A stretch of 64,000 bases of DNA from Streptomyces sp. WAC05374 (GCF_004353505.1 NZ_SMNQ01000009.1:124001-188000); one strand, 5' to 3'; positions 49,867 to 58,428 are shown, counted from the stretch's first letter. The notes: generated from the sequence alone by a model not told the origin. Numbers and translations: made by a program.

Positions 49867-51843
49867 TCAGACCTGGACGCGGCGCTCCACCACGTCGACG
49901 AGCTTGGCGAGGGCCTCCTCGCGCGGGATGCCGTTCTCCTGGGAGCCGTCCCGGTAGCGGAAGGAGACAGTGCCGGCGTTCATGTCGTCGTCACCGACGA
50001 TGATCATGAACGGCACCTTCAGCTTCTGGTGGTTGCGGATCTTCTTCTGCATCCGGTCCGAGGACGCGTCCACCTCGACCCGCAGGCCCTTCTTCCTCGC
50101 CTCGGCGGCGAACTCCTGGAGGTAGGGCACGTGCGCGTCGCCGATCGGGATGCCGACCGCCTGCACCGGGGCCAGCCACGGGGGCATGGCGCCCGCGTAG
50201 TGCTCCAGCAGCACCGCGAAGAACCGCTCGATGGAGCCGAACAGGGCGCGGTGGATCATGACCGGCCGCTGGCGCGAGCCGTCCGGCGCGGTGTACTCGA
50301 GGTTGAACCGCTCCGGCAGGTTGAAGTCGACCTGGATGGTCGACATCTGCCAGGTACGGCCGATGGCGTCCTTGGCCTGGACGGAGATCTTCGGACCGTA
50401 GAAGGCGGCGCCGCCCGGGTCGGGGGTCAGCGGCAGGCCCTGCTTCTCGGCGGCCTTGCGCAGCACCTCCGTGGCCTCTTCCCAGACCTCGTCGGAGCCG
50501 ACGAACTTCTCCGGGTCCTTGGTGGACAGCTCCAGGTAGAAGTCGGTCAGACCGTAGTCCCGCAGCAGGTTCAGCACGAAGGTCAGCAGCGAGTCGAGCT
50601 CGTCCGCCATCTGCTCCTTGGTGCAGTAGATGTGCGCGTCGTCCTGGGTGAAGCCACGGGCACGGGTCAGGCCGTGCACCACACCCGACTTCTCGTACCG
50701 GTACACCGTCCCGAACTCGAACATGCGCAGCGGCAGCTCACGGTAGGACCGGCCCCGCGCGTCGAAGATCAGGTTGTGCATGGGGCAGTTCATGGGCTTG
50801 AGGTAGTAGTCCACGCCCTCGTCGAGCTGCATGGGGGGGTACATGCCCTCGGCGTACCAGTCCAGGTGGCCCGACTTCTCGAAGAGCTTCCCCTTGGTGG
50901 CGTGCGGGGTGTAGACGAACTCGTAGCCCGCCTCCTCGTGCCGCCTGCGCGAGTAGTCCTCCATGGCGCGGCGGATGATGCCGCCCCGGGGGTGGAAGAC
51001 CGCCAGGCCGGAGCCGATCTCGTCGGGGACGGAGAAGAGGTCCAGCTCGGTGCCGAGCTTGCGGTGGTCGCGCTTCTCGGCCTCGGCGAGGAAGTCCAGG
51101 TGGGCCTTCAGCTCGTCCTTGGAGGGCCACGCGGTGCCGTAGATGCGCTGGAGCATCGGGTTCTTCTCGCTGCCGCGCCAGTACGCCGCCGCGTTCCGCA
51201 TCAGCTTGAACGCCGGGATGGTGCGGGTGGTGGGCAGGTGCGGGCCCCGGCAGAGGTCCTTCCAGCACAGCTCGCCGGTCTTGGCGTCGAGGTTGTCGTA
51301 GATGGTCAGCTCGCCGCCGCCCACCTCGACGTCCGCGCCGTCGTCGCTGGACGCGGAGCCCTTGATGCCGATGAGCTCCAGCTTGTACGGCTCGTTCGCC
51401 AGCTCCTCGCGGGCGGCCTCGTCGGTGACGACGCGGCGCGAGAAGCGCTGGCCGCGCTTCTGGATCTCCTGCATCTTCTTCTCGATGGCCTTGAGATCCT
51501 CGGGCGTGAACGGCTTCTCCACGTCGAAGTCGTAGTAGAAGCCGTCCTTGACCGGCGGGCCGATGCCCAGCTTGGCCTCGGGGAACAGCTCCTGCACGGC
51601 CTGCGCCATCACGTGCGCGGTGGAGTGGCGCAGGATGTTGAGGCCGTCCTCGGAGGAGATCTCGACCGGCTCGACGGTCTCGCCGTCCCCGATCTCGTAC
51701 GCGAGGTCCTTCAGCTCGCCCGCGACCCGGGCGGCCACGATGCTGCGCTCACCGGCGAAGAGGTCGGCGGCAGTAGTGCCCGTCGTCACCACGCGCTCTT
51801 CCCGCTCGGAATCGCGTTGGATGATCACACGGACGTCTGACAC
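49867..51843 (-). CDS. thrS: Threonyl-tRNA synthetase
   Basis: 658 residues, full length: TGS domain (~1-65), editing domain with HSTAHVMAQAV and the later SEKNPMLQRIYGTAW region, class II core with zinc ligands in PMNCPMHNLIF and further His, motif 2 FEFGTVYRYEKSGVVHGL, motif 3 MIHRALFGSIERFF, and the anticodon-binding domain (~560-658). The GTG at 51843 has AGGAGAG upstream. The 108-nt upstream gap holds no recognisable T-box element. Confidence 0.97.
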   Translation of the reverse strand: MSDVRVIIQRDSEREERVVTTGTTAADLFAGERSIVAARVAGELKDLAYEIGDGETVEPVEISSEDGLNILRHSTAHVMAQAVQELFPEAKLGIGPPVKDGFYYDFDVEKPFTPEDLKAIEKKMQEIQKRGQRFSRRVVTDEAAREELANEPYKLELIGIKGSASSDDGADVEVGGGELTIYDNLDAKTGELCWKDLCRGPHLPTTRTIPAFKLMRNAAAYWRGSEKNPMLQRIYGTAWPSKDELKAHLDFLAEAEKRDHRKLGTELDLFSVPDEIGSGLAVFHPRGGIIRRAMEDYSRRRHEEAGYEFVYTPHATKGKLFEKSGHLDWYAEGMYPPMQLDEGVDYYLKPMNCPMHNLIFDARGRSYRELPLRMFEFGTVYRYEKSGVVHGLTRARGFTQDDAHIYCTKEQMADELDSLLTFVLNLLRDYGLTDFYLELSTKDPEKFVGSDEVWEEATEVLRKAAEKQGLPLTPDPGGAAFYGPKISVQAKDAIGRTWQMSTIQVDFNLPERFNLEYTAPDGSRQRPVMIHRALFGSIERFFAVLLEHYAGAMPPWLAPVQAVGIPIGDAHVPYLQEFAAEARKKGLRVEVDASSDRMQKKIRNHQKLKVPFMIIVGDDDMNAGTVSFRYRDGSQENGIPREEALAKLVDVVERRVQV

Positions 51844-51951
51844 CGGTCTCTCCTGACTGAAGGGGAAGCGCCGCGTTCGTATCGCGCAGCAATACCGCAT
51901 GGTACCGAGCCGCCCGCCCCGCCCGCGAAACGGTTTCCCCCGGTCCGGTCG

Positions 51952-53181
51952 TCAGTCGCCGGGCCCGCACGCCTCCCCGAAGAAGCCCAGGTTCTCGTGG
52001 AGGGCCTTCATCAGCCGGTCCCGCTCCGCCTCGTCGACCTGCACCGGTACGACCCCGGAGGCGTCCGTCAGCCGCCGGAAGCCGCCCCGGCTCTCCAGCC
52101 GCCCCGCCACCCGGATGGGCAGCCCGACCAGGTGCGCGTGCCCGGCCGTGCGGTAGGCGTCCTCGTCCAGCGCCACCCGGACGTGGGGCACCTCCGCCCC
52201 CGCCAGCACCCGCAGCCGCACCGTGCCCGGCCCGCGCGGCCCGGAGCGCCGCATGCGCACCACCGTCCCGGTGATCCGCACCGGCACGGACGGCTCGTCC
52301 TGGAGGTACCGGGCGCCCGCCTCCCGCAGCGCGGGCAGGTCGCCCGGCGAGAACTCGACCGGCTCCGGCCGGGCCGCGCAGCCCTCCGGCACGCCCGCGG
52401 CGGGCGCCCACGCCAGGGCGATCCGGGCCCCCTCGGCGCCGCGTACCAGCGAGATGAGCGCCTCGGTCAGCTCCCGGCTCACGCCCGCCTCGACGGCCGA
52501 GTCGAACGCGTCCGGCCTGCCGGTCGCCCGCTGGTAGTCGACGGCCTCCCGGGCCGCGTACAGGGCGTGGTACAGCCGGGTGGTGACCGCCCGGCCGGGG
52601 TCGACCGGCACGAAGGCGGTCAGGCCGCGCCCGCCCTGGGCGGTGCCGACCAGCACGCCGTCCAGGGACGCCTGGGCCTGCCGCCGGTGGCGGGAGCCGT
52701 GGTAGCCGGCCCGGCCGCGCACCGCGAGGGCGCCGGCCAGCAAGACCTGCCGCGCGGCGGAGCGGAGCTGTTCCTGCACGGTCCACGAGGCGGCGCCGGA
52801 GGGGCTCTGCGGGACGTCCCGCCACCACCGGACCTCGTCGCTGGGCACCGTCAGGCCGACGAGCACCTCCCGCGCGGAGGGCGCGGCGCAGCGGGACAGC
52901 GCGGTGAGGGCCTCCCCGAGGAGGTCCTCGCAGTCGGGGAAGGCGCGGCTCTCGGGGACGAGGAGGCTGGTGACCCCGGCGCCGGGGCCCGGCGGGGTCC
53001 AGCGGCTGTAGCGCCCGGGCGCCCCGCCGCGCCGCCGCCAGCCGTGCCGGTCCAGCAGGGCGCCGAGGACGCGGGGGTCGACCTGGGCGGGGTCGAGGGG
53101 GCCGCCCGGCCCCGGGGGCGTGGTGCCCGGGGGCGTGGTCGTGGGGTGTGGCCGCATGGGCTCGTCGATCGGCCGGTGCAT
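51952..53181 (-). CDS. Conserved-looking protein of unknown function coupled to a DUF4365 gene
   Basis: 409 residues, soluble, no signal peptide. The first ~30 are Pro/Thr-rich; the middle is Arg/Ala-rich and helical (TVQEQLRSAARQVLLAGALA); near the C-terminus is a beta-rich stretch with an OB-like feel (VPVRITGTVVRMRRSG, VGLPIRVAGRLESRGGFRRL), then a helical end. I do not recognise a family. The ATG at 53181 shares one base with the stop of the DUF4365 gene (TGATG) and has GGAGGAAG upstream, so the two are tightly coupled and probably work together. Confidence 0.75.
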   Translation of the reverse strand: MHRPIDEPMRPHPTTTPPGTTPPGPGGPLDPAQVDPRVLGALLDRHGWRRRGGAPGRYSRWTPPGPGAGVTSLLVPESRAFPDCEDLLGEALTALSRCAAPSAREVLVGLTVPSDEVRWWRDVPQSPSGAASWTVQEQLRSAARQVLLAGALAVRGRAGYHGSRHRRQAQASLDGVLVGTAQGGRGLTAFVPVDPGRAVTTRLYHALYAAREAVDYQRATGRPDAFDSAVEAGVSRELTEALISLVRGAEGARIALAWAPAAGVPEGCAARPEPVEFSPGDLPALREAGARYLQDEPSVPVRITGTVVRMRRSGPRGPGTVRLRVLAGAEVPHVRVALDEDAYRTAGHAHLVGLPIRVAGRLESRGGFRRLTDASGVVPVQVDEAERDRLMKALHENLGFFGEACGPGD

Positions 53182-53747
53182 CAGGGTCTTCCTCCCGCCC
53201 CGACCCGGGTCATGATCTCGCAGAGCGCCCGGTCGTCGAATATCCGATTGGTGGGGATGCGCACGGTGGTGCGGCGCCTGCCGGTGACCGGGTGGCCCGC
53301 GAGGTTGGTCCAGTAGCAGCAGTGCCGCAGGTCGAGACGGTCGTGGCCGGCGCGCAGCCACTCCTCCCGGGTCCGGGGGACGATCATCACGACCAGGATC
53401 TTGTGCACCGACACGGGGGTGCGGGCCAGCTTCATCAGGTGGTCGTTGTCGAGGGTGAAGGAGAAGGTGGGCCCCGGGGGGTGCGGCGGGATCTGGTACG
53501 TGCACTTGAGCTGCACCTTGATGGTGACCTCGTCGTCCACGGTGTGCCCGGGGGCGCTGTGGCTGACGTGCCAGTCGATGCCGTTGTCCGGGAAGGGCTG
53601 CGACAGCGAGCATCCGGCCGCGGCGGCGACCGCGTGGAGATAGCCCACTTGCAGGGTCTCCATGCAGGCGGTGGTGGCGAGTGCGCCCCGCAGCGGTGTG
53701 GCCTGCTGGGGCAGCAGCCCCCCGTGTTCGGGCTGCGTGAGCGCCAT
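53181..53747 (-). CDS. DUF4365 domain protein, predicted PD-(D/E)xK nuclease fold
   Basis: 188 residues. The core has GIDWHV (Asp58) and KVQLKCT (Gln79-Lys81), the D...QxK pattern of DUF4365, which I recall is placed in the PD-(D/E)xK nuclease superfamily. A preceding helix (TACMETLQVGYLHAVAAAAG) supplies the usual early Glu. The C-terminal half has HCCYWTNLAGHP and VRIPTNRIFD. The ATG at 53747 has GGGGAG unusually close (3 nt). Coupled to the 409-residue unknown gene; divergent from a DEDDh exonuclease. Confidence 0.8.
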   Translation of the reverse strand: MALTQPEHGGLLPQQATPLRGALATTACMETLQVGYLHAVAAAAGCSLSQPFPDNGIDWHVSHSAPGHTVDDEVTIKVQLKCTYQIPPHPPGPTFSFTLDNDHLMKLARTPVSVHKILVVMIVPRTREEWLRAGHDRLDLRHCCYWTNLAGHPVTGRRRTTVRIPTNRIFDDRALCEIMTRVGAGGRP

Positions 53748-53903
53748 GGGCTCCCCATGCCTTCCAGGCGACGACGGGGCGTCAGTTCGACCGTCCCTCA
53801 CCTGTGTTGTCACCGCGTTGCGTACGGTGCAAACGGCGCGGGTATCACCGATTCGGGCAGGGGGATCACGCCATCTGCCAGGCATGTGCGAGGAGTTCGG
53901 GGA

Positions 53904-54629
53904 ATGACGCTCTGGTATGAAGGGCCCCTGGCCGCATTTGACACGGAGACGACCGGAGTCGACGTCGAGAACGACCGGATCGTGTCGGCCGCCGTCGTCG
54001 TGCAGGACGCGCCGGGCGGGCGCCTCCGGACGACCCGCTGGCTGGTGAATCCGGGCGTGCCGGTGCCGCCGGCCGCGACGGAGGTGCACGGGCTGACGGA
54101 CGATCACCTCCAGCGCAACGGCCGCTGGCCGTCGCCCGTGATGGAGGAGATAGCCCGGCAGCTCGCCGAGCAGTCGGCGGCGGGCCGGCCGCTGGTGGTG
54201 ATGAACGCGCCGTTCGACCTGACCCTGCTCGACCGGGAGCTGCGCCGCCACCGCGCCTCGCCGCTCTCGCGCTACCTCCAGAACGTCCCGATGTGCGTGC
54301 TCGATCCGCGCGTCCTGGACAAGCACCTGGACCGGTACCGCAAGGGGCGCCGCACGCTCACGGACCTGTGCGCCCACTACGAGGTCGCCCTGGAGGGCGC
54401 GCACGACGCGGCGGCGGACGCGACGGCGGCCATGGAGGTCGTACGGGCGGTGGGGCGCCGGTTCGCGGCCCGGCTGGAGCGGCTGTCGCCGGCGGAGCTG
54501 CACACCCTCCAGGCGGTGTGGCACGCCGCGCAGGCACGCGGCCTCCAGGCGTGGTTCGCGCGCAACGGTTCGCAGGAGGCGGTCGATCCGGCGTGGCCGC
54601 TGCGCCCGACGCTGCCGGCGGCGGCGTGA
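53904..54629 (+). CDS. DnaQ-like 3'-5' exonuclease (DEDDh)
   Basis: A 241-residue exonuclease domain protein: Exo I FDTETTGVDVE (Asp, Glu), HGLTDDHL, Exo II NAPFDLTLLDREL (Asp) and Exo III EGAHDAAADATAAMEV (His, Asp). It resembles PolC/DnaQ proofreading domains but is free-standing. C-terminal ~70 residues are helical with QAWFARNGSQEAVDP. The ATG at 53904 has AGGAG eight bases upstream. A 156-nt region separates it from the divergent DUF4365 gene. Confidence 0.92.
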   Translation: MTLWYEGPLAAFDTETTGVDVENDRIVSAAVVVQDAPGGRLRTTRWLVNPGVPVPPAATEVHGLTDDHLQRNGRWPSPVMEEIARQLAEQSAAGRPLVVMNAPFDLTLLDRELRRHRASPLSRYLQNVPMCVLDPRVLDKHLDRYRKGRRTLTDLCAHYEVALEGAHDAAADATAAMEVVRAVGRRFAARLERLSPAELHTLQAVWHAAQARGLQAWFARNGSQEAVDPAWPLRPTLPAAA

Positions 54630-54669
54630 CGGCGTACGCACGGGATCGACGCGCGTGACGTCATACAAA

Positions 54670-54700
54670 AAGGCCGACCCGTCATGGACGGATCGGCCTT
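54670..54700 (-). terminator. Terminator after tRNA-Val copy 1
   Basis: AAGGCCGACCCGTC (54670-54683) pairs with GACGGATCGGCCTT (54687-54700), with one wobble and a 3-nt loop, followed by TTTTTG on the minus strand. Confidence 0.88.
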
Positions 54701-54706
54701 CCCCGG

Positions 54707-54778
54707 TGGGCGATACTGGGTTCGAACCAGTGACCTCTTCGGTGTGAACGAAGCGCTCTCCCACTGAGCTAATCGCCC
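54707..54778 (-). tRNA. tRNA-Val (anticodon CAC), copy 1, no encoded CCA
   Basis: Clover-leaf is complete on the minus strand: acceptor GGGCGAT/ATCGCCC, D-arm GCTC/GAGC, anticodon arm CTTCG-TTCACAC-CGAAG giving CAC (Val, codon GUG), and T-arm ACTGG-TTCGAAC-CCAGT. The 72-nt gene ends with discriminator A followed by CCG, so CCA must be added after transcription. Identical to the copy at 57721-57795. Confidence 0.97.
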
Positions 54779-54791
54779 GGGAACGGACTGA

Positions 54792-54821
54792 ACCATACAG
54801 GTCCGGGGCCGTTTCCTTCAA
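54792..54821 (-). promoter_or_regulatory. Promoter of tRNA-Val copy 1
   Basis: On the minus strand -35 TTGAAG (54821-54816), 18-nt spacer, -10 TATGGT (54797-54792); the start falls a few bases before the mature 5' end at 54778. The -35 overlaps the last codons of the SRPBCC gene. Confidence 0.65.
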
Positions 54822-55267
54822 ACCGTATGCACGCGGGCCGCCAGCCCCCGGCGCCCCGCTCGCATCATCAGGGCGTGGTTGGCGAGGAACAGGGGCCGGC
54901 CGGGCAGGGCGAGGCGCCGCATCAGGGGCCGTTGGACGTCGACCTCCTGTTCGTAGAGTGCGCGCGTGCGGGCGCCGCCGGGCGAGGTGAGCGTCCAGCG
55001 GGCCCACCCCGCGAGGTCGCCCGCGAGCGTCGTCTCCAGGACCCGGGCGACCGGGTCGCGCCGCCGTTCGGTGAGGGTGACGACGAGGTCGTAGGGGAGG
55101 AAGGAGCGGAAGCGGGCGGTGCCGGTGCGCTCGTCGAGGCGGGTCACCTCGCGCACCTGCGGCCACCAGCGGGGGTAGTCCTCGGGCCGCTCCAGGACCG
55201 CGTACACGGTGTCCGGCGGGGCGGGGAGATTCCAGACGCTGCGGAAGCGGTAGTGGCACCAGTCCAT
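54818..55267 (-). CDS. SRPBCC (START-like/polyketide cyclase) family protein
   Basis: 149 residues. It has the family pattern: FRSVWNLPAPPDTVYAVLER, EDYPRWWPQVREV, then an antiparallel sheet and a C-terminal helix (FLANHALMMRAGRRGLAARV). Such proteins bind hydrophobic ligands; no specific substrate can be inferred. The ATG at 55267 starts at the conserved MDWCHYRF; longer in-frame extension to 55366 is unlikely. It lies between the two tRNA-Val genes, divergent from the giant membrane protein. Confidence 0.82.
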   Translation of the reverse strand: MDWCHYRFRSVWNLPAPPDTVYAVLERPEDYPRWWPQVREVTRLDERTGTARFRSFLPYDLVVTLTERRRDPVARVLETTLAGDLAGWARWTLTSPGGARTRALYEQEVDVQRPLMRRLALPGRPLFLANHALMMRAGRRGLAARVHTV

Positions 55268-55292
55268 GCGGGAAGTCTGCGCCGCCGGCGCG

Positions 55293-55313
55293 TACTCATG
55301 CGGGATCTGAGTA
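55293..55313. repeat. Inverted repeat in the divergent SRPBCC/membrane-protein region
   Basis: TACTCA (55293-55298) and TGAGTA (55308-55313) with a 9-nt spacer form a dyad in the 91-nt gap between two divergent genes; a candidate operator. Confidence 0.4.
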
Positions 55314-55358
55314 GGCACGCTCATGTCGTGCGCGTGTGGCGCGGCCCACACTCCGCTC

Positions 55359-57668
55359 ATGGACAACGCACTGTCGCCGGCCGACGAGCTGGTGGTTCTC
55401 GATCGCGAGCTGGCTCAACTGGACGCCCGCCGGTCGCACTTGCTGGCGCGCCGGGCGTGGCTGCTGAGCGTGCTGTACGCCCCCGTCGCGCCGGTCGCCC
55501 CGTCGCGGCGCGTGGCGGAGACGGCTCCGCGGGGTGCGCAGAACGTGCTGCTGACCCTGGGCGGCGTGCTGCTGGCGGTCGCCGCCGTGGCCTTCACGCT
55601 GGTGAGCTGGGGCCGGATGGGCATCGGCGGCCGGGCGGCGGTGCTCGCGGTGGTGACGGCCGGCGCGCTGGCCGCGCCGGTGTTCCTGCTGCGCCGGGCG
55701 CTGGTGTCGACGGCGGAGGCGGTGGCGTCGCTGGGGCTGCTGCTGATGGTGCTCGACGCGTATGCCGTGCACCGGGTGGCGCTGCCGGAGGTGGACGCGG
55801 TGGGGTACGCGGCGGTCGCCTCGGCGGTGCTGGCGGCGCTGTGGGCGGCGTACGGGGCGGGGTTCGGCGGGCTGCGGCTGCCGCTGCCGGCCGCGGTGGT
55901 GGCCGGGCAACTGCCGTTGCCGCTGGGCGCGCTGGCGGCGGACCTGGGGACGCTCCCGGTGTGCTGGGCGCTGCTGGTGACGGCGGCGGCCGACGTGGTG
56001 GTGGCGCTGCGGGCGGGCCTGGCGACCCGCGTCCGGGTGGTGGCCCGCGTGGCGGCCGGTGCGACGGGTGGCTCGGCGGTGCTGGTCGCGGGCTGGCTCT
56101 CGGCGGTGCGGGGCGGTGCCGAGCCGGCGGGGCTGCTGCTGGTGGCGGCGGGGCTCGCGCTCTACGGGGCGTGGCGTGCGCCGGCCGCGGCGGCGTGGGC
56201 GGCCGTGGCGTGGGCGGCGGTGGCCGGGCTGGTGGCGGTGGCCGGCGGCGGCGGGCTGGTGCGGGAGGCGGTGCCGGGCACCTGGGCGGTGCCCGCGTAC
56301 GCGCTGGTCGCGGTGGCGGTGTGCGCGGCGGCGGTACGCGGCGGGGTGCCGCGCGGTGTGGGCCGGGGTCTGGTGGGGGCGTCGGCGGGGGTGCAAGGGC
56401 TCGCCGTGGCCTGGGCGCTGCCCCAGGTGGCGGCCGCGCTGGTGGGCGTCCGGCCCGGCGTGGGGTGGCCGGTGGTGGCCGTGGTGGTGGCGGTCGCCGG
56501 GGTGCTGGTGACGGTGCGGTCCGTGCCGGCGCGCTGCGGGGCGCTCGCCCTGGCCTGGGTGGCGGCGGTGTCCCTGCCGGAGGCGGTGGCGCTGCCTGAG
56601 GCGGTCACGCCGGTCGTCCGGCTCGTGGTGACGGCCGGGTTCCTGGGCCTGGCGGTGCGTCCCTCGGTGCCGGCGCTGCGGCTGCCGGTGGGGCCCGAGG
56701 CCCGGGAGGTGCTCGCGGACGCCGCGGGTGCCGGGGCGCTGCTGGGCGGGGTGCTCGCGGCCGTCGGCGCGTGGGGCTCGGACGGTGCGGCGGTGGCGGT
56801 CACGGGGGTTCTCGGTGGGCTGTTCACGGGCGCGGCGGTGCTCTGCGGCGGCAGGCGCCGGACGGTCGCGGCCTGCGCGGCCGTGGCGGCGTTGGCCGGC
56901 CTGGTGGCGGCCGTGGCGGGGGTGGCGGGGCTGCCGGCGCACCTGACGGGCGCGGCGCTGCTGGCCGTGCCGGTGGCGACGGCGGCGGTGGGTGCGGGCC
57001 TGCGGCGCCACCCGGTGGCGGTGCCGGTCGAGCTGGCGGGTGCGGCGGCCGGTGTCCTGGCGGCCGGGCTCGCGGCCACCCGCCCGGCCTTCCTGGCGCT
57101 GGTGCTCGCCCTGTGCGGTGTGGTGGCGGCGGCCACGGCCGTGCGCCCGGAGCGGCGCCCGGCCGCCGGGTACGCGGCCACGGCGCTGTTCGTCGCGGCC
57201 ACCTGGGTGCGGCTGGCCGCCTCGGGGGTGTCCGCCCCGGAGGCGTACACGCTGCCCGTGACGGTGCCCGCGCTGGTGGTGGGCGTGCTGCGGCGGCGCC
57301 GGGACCCGGAGGCGTCGTCGTGGACGGCGTACGGTCCGGGGCTGGCCGCGTCGCTGGTGCCGAGCCTGGCCGCGGCGTGGGGCGACGCGGGCTGGCCGCG
57401 CCCGCTGCTGCTGGGGCTCGTGGCGCTTGCCGTGACCCTGGCAGGTGCGCGGCTGCGGCTCCAGGCGCCGCTGCTGCTGGGCGGCGCGGTCCTCGCGCTG
57501 GTGGCGCTGCACGAGCTGGCGCCGTACGTCGCCCAGGCGGTCGGCGCGCTGCCCCGCTGGACGCCGCCCGCGCTGGCCGGTCTGCTGCTGCTCGCGGTGG
57601 GCGCGACGTACGAGCAGCGGCTGCGTGACGCCCGGCGCCTGCGGGAGACCGTGGGACGCATGCGCTGA
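55359..57668 (+). CDS. Giant Ala/Val/Leu-rich polytopic membrane protein (SCO7613-like)
   Basis: About 769 residues (781 from an ATG at 55323). A short N-terminal coiled stretch (DELVVLDRELAQLDARRSHL) is followed by about 20 closely spaced membrane segments with very short loops, then a basic C-terminus (YEQRLRDARRLRETVGRMR). I recognise the general type as SCO7613 C-terminal-domain membrane proteins; function unknown. No ribosome site precedes either ATG, so it may be leaderless. Composition is extremely GC-rich with GTG/GCG runs. It ends at a terminator shared with tRNA-Val copy 2. Confidence 0.8.
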   Translation: MDNALSPADELVVLDRELAQLDARRSHLLARRAWLLSVLYAPVAPVAPSRRVAETAPRGAQNVLLTLGGVLLAVAAVAFTLVSWGRMGIGGRAAVLAVVTAGALAAPVFLLRRALVSTAEAVASLGLLLMVLDAYAVHRVALPEVDAVGYAAVASAVLAALWAAYGAGFGGLRLPLPAAVVAGQLPLPLGALAADLGTLPVCWALLVTAAADVVVALRAGLATRVRVVARVAAGATGGSAVLVAGWLSAVRGGAEPAGLLLVAAGLALYGAWRAPAAAAWAAVAWAAVAGLVAVAGGGGLVREAVPGTWAVPAYALVAVAVCAAAVRGGVPRGVGRGLVGASAGVQGLAVAWALPQVAAALVGVRPGVGWPVVAVVVAVAGVLVTVRSVPARCGALALAWVAAVSLPEAVALPEAVTPVVRLVVTAGFLGLAVRPSVPALRLPVGPEAREVLADAAGAGALLGGVLAAVGAWGSDGAAVAVTGVLGGLFTGAAVLCGGRRRTVAACAAVAALAGLVAAVAGVAGLPAHLTGAALLAVPVATAAVGAGLRRHPVAVPVELAGAAAGVLAAGLAATRPAFLALVLALCGVVAAATAVRPERRPAAGYAATALFVAATWVRLAASGVSAPEAYTLPVTVPALVVGVLRRRRDPEASSWTAYGPGLAASLVPSLAAAWGDAGWPRPLLLGLVALAVTLAGARLRLQAPLLLGGAVLALVALHELAPYVAQAVGALPRWTPPALAGLLLLAVGATYEQRLRDARRLRETVGRMR

Positions 57669-57675
57669 CACGACG

Positions 57676-57714
57676 CCGAAGGCCCCGGAGACTGATCGTC
57701 TCCGGGGCCTTCGG
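57676..57714. terminator. Bidirectional terminator between the membrane protein and tRNA-Val copy 2
   Basis: CCGAAGGCCCCGGAGAC (57676-57692) and GTCTCCGGGGCCTTCGG (57698-57714) make a perfect 17-bp stem with a 5-nt loop, 7 nt from the tRNA 3' end. Confidence 0.9.
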
Positions 57715-57720
57715 TCCGGG

Positions 57721-57795
57721 TGGTGGGCGATACTGGGTTCGAACCAGTGACCTCTTCGGTGTGAACGAAGCGCTCTCCCACTGAGCTAATCGCCC
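57721..57795 (-). tRNA. tRNA-Val (anticodon CAC), copy 2, with encoded CCA
   Basis: The same 72-nt sequence as copy 1, base for base, in the same orientation about 3.0 kb away. Here the discriminator A is followed by CCA (57723-57721), so the 3' end is encoded. A TAATGT -10-like hexamer lies upstream at 57814-57809. Confidence 0.97.
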
Positions 57796-57859
57796 GGGCG
57801 CACCGCAAACATTACCGCATGTCAGCCCGTGCCCCCGACCACGTCCCCGGGCCCGTGGA

Positions 57860-58324
57860 TCACTGCTTGATGTTCCAGGGCAGGGCGAGGCCGTACTTCC
57901 ACAGGTACACGCCGACCAGCGCCGCCATGATCACCAGGCCGACCGTCGTGAGGATGATGTTGCGCCGGCGGACCTTCGGGTCGAGTGCGCGCTGCGCCGC
58001 CTCGGTCACTTTCCGCTTCGTCCAGCGGAGCACGAGCTGCGCCCAGACGAACTCGGTCGCCCAGATCGCCATGCCGCCGAAGATCACGACCCAGCCGGGT
58101 CCGGGCAGCACCAGCATCGCCGCACCGGCGGCCACGACGGCCAGACCGACGACGAAAACGCCCACCTGCCAGCTTATGTGGAGCGTCCGGCGCGCCTTGA
58201 TGAACTCGGGCGCCCGCGAGCCCAGTGGCGGCTCGGCGGTCACCTCTTCCGTCACGTCCCCCGTGGCGGGGGACGTGGTCACCGCTGGGGTGACCTTCCT
58301 CCGCTCGTCACTCTCCGCGTTCAT
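57860..58324 (-). CDS. TIGR02611-type PGPGW membrane protein
   Basis: 154 residues with a ~40-residue soluble N-terminus, two membrane segments around the hallmark VLPGPGWVVIFGGMAIWATEF, a basic cytoplasmic region (RWTKRKVTEAAQRALDPKVRR) and a third C-terminal segment. Function unknown; the family is widespread in actinobacteria. The ATG at 58324 gives the MNAESDERRK start. Divergent from ssgB across 189 nt. Confidence 0.88.
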   Translation of the reverse strand: MNAESDERRKVTPAVTTSPATGDVTEEVTAEPPLGSRAPEFIKARRTLHISWQVGVFVVGLAVVAAGAAMLVLPGPGWVVIFGGMAIWATEFVWAQLVLRWTKRKVTEAAQRALDPKVRRRNIILTTVGLVIMAALVGVYLWKYGLALPWNIKQ

Positions 58325-58428
58325 GAAGCCCAACCTACCCGACGCGAGCCGGACACCGGAATGGACGCAAACGGCCGGTTGCACACCGCCATCCGAGGTA
58401 CCTCAAGGGCCACAAAACAGACAGAGGG

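Noticed and set aside
51844..51951. T-box riboswitch in front of thrS
   Set aside because: The gap is only 108 nt and contains neither the conserved T-box 14-mer nor a specifier-loop-sized hairpin.
54818..55366. A longer SRPBCC protein starting at 55366
   Set aside because: The extra 33 residues overlap the divergent membrane-protein start, show no similarity to the family, and the domain begins cleanly at the ATG at 55267.
54707..57795. Twin tRNA-Val genes as attL/attR of an integrated element
   Set aside because: No integrase, excisionase or plasmid replication gene lies between them; the cassette has only an SRPBCC and a membrane protein. Kept only as a duplication/recombination observation.
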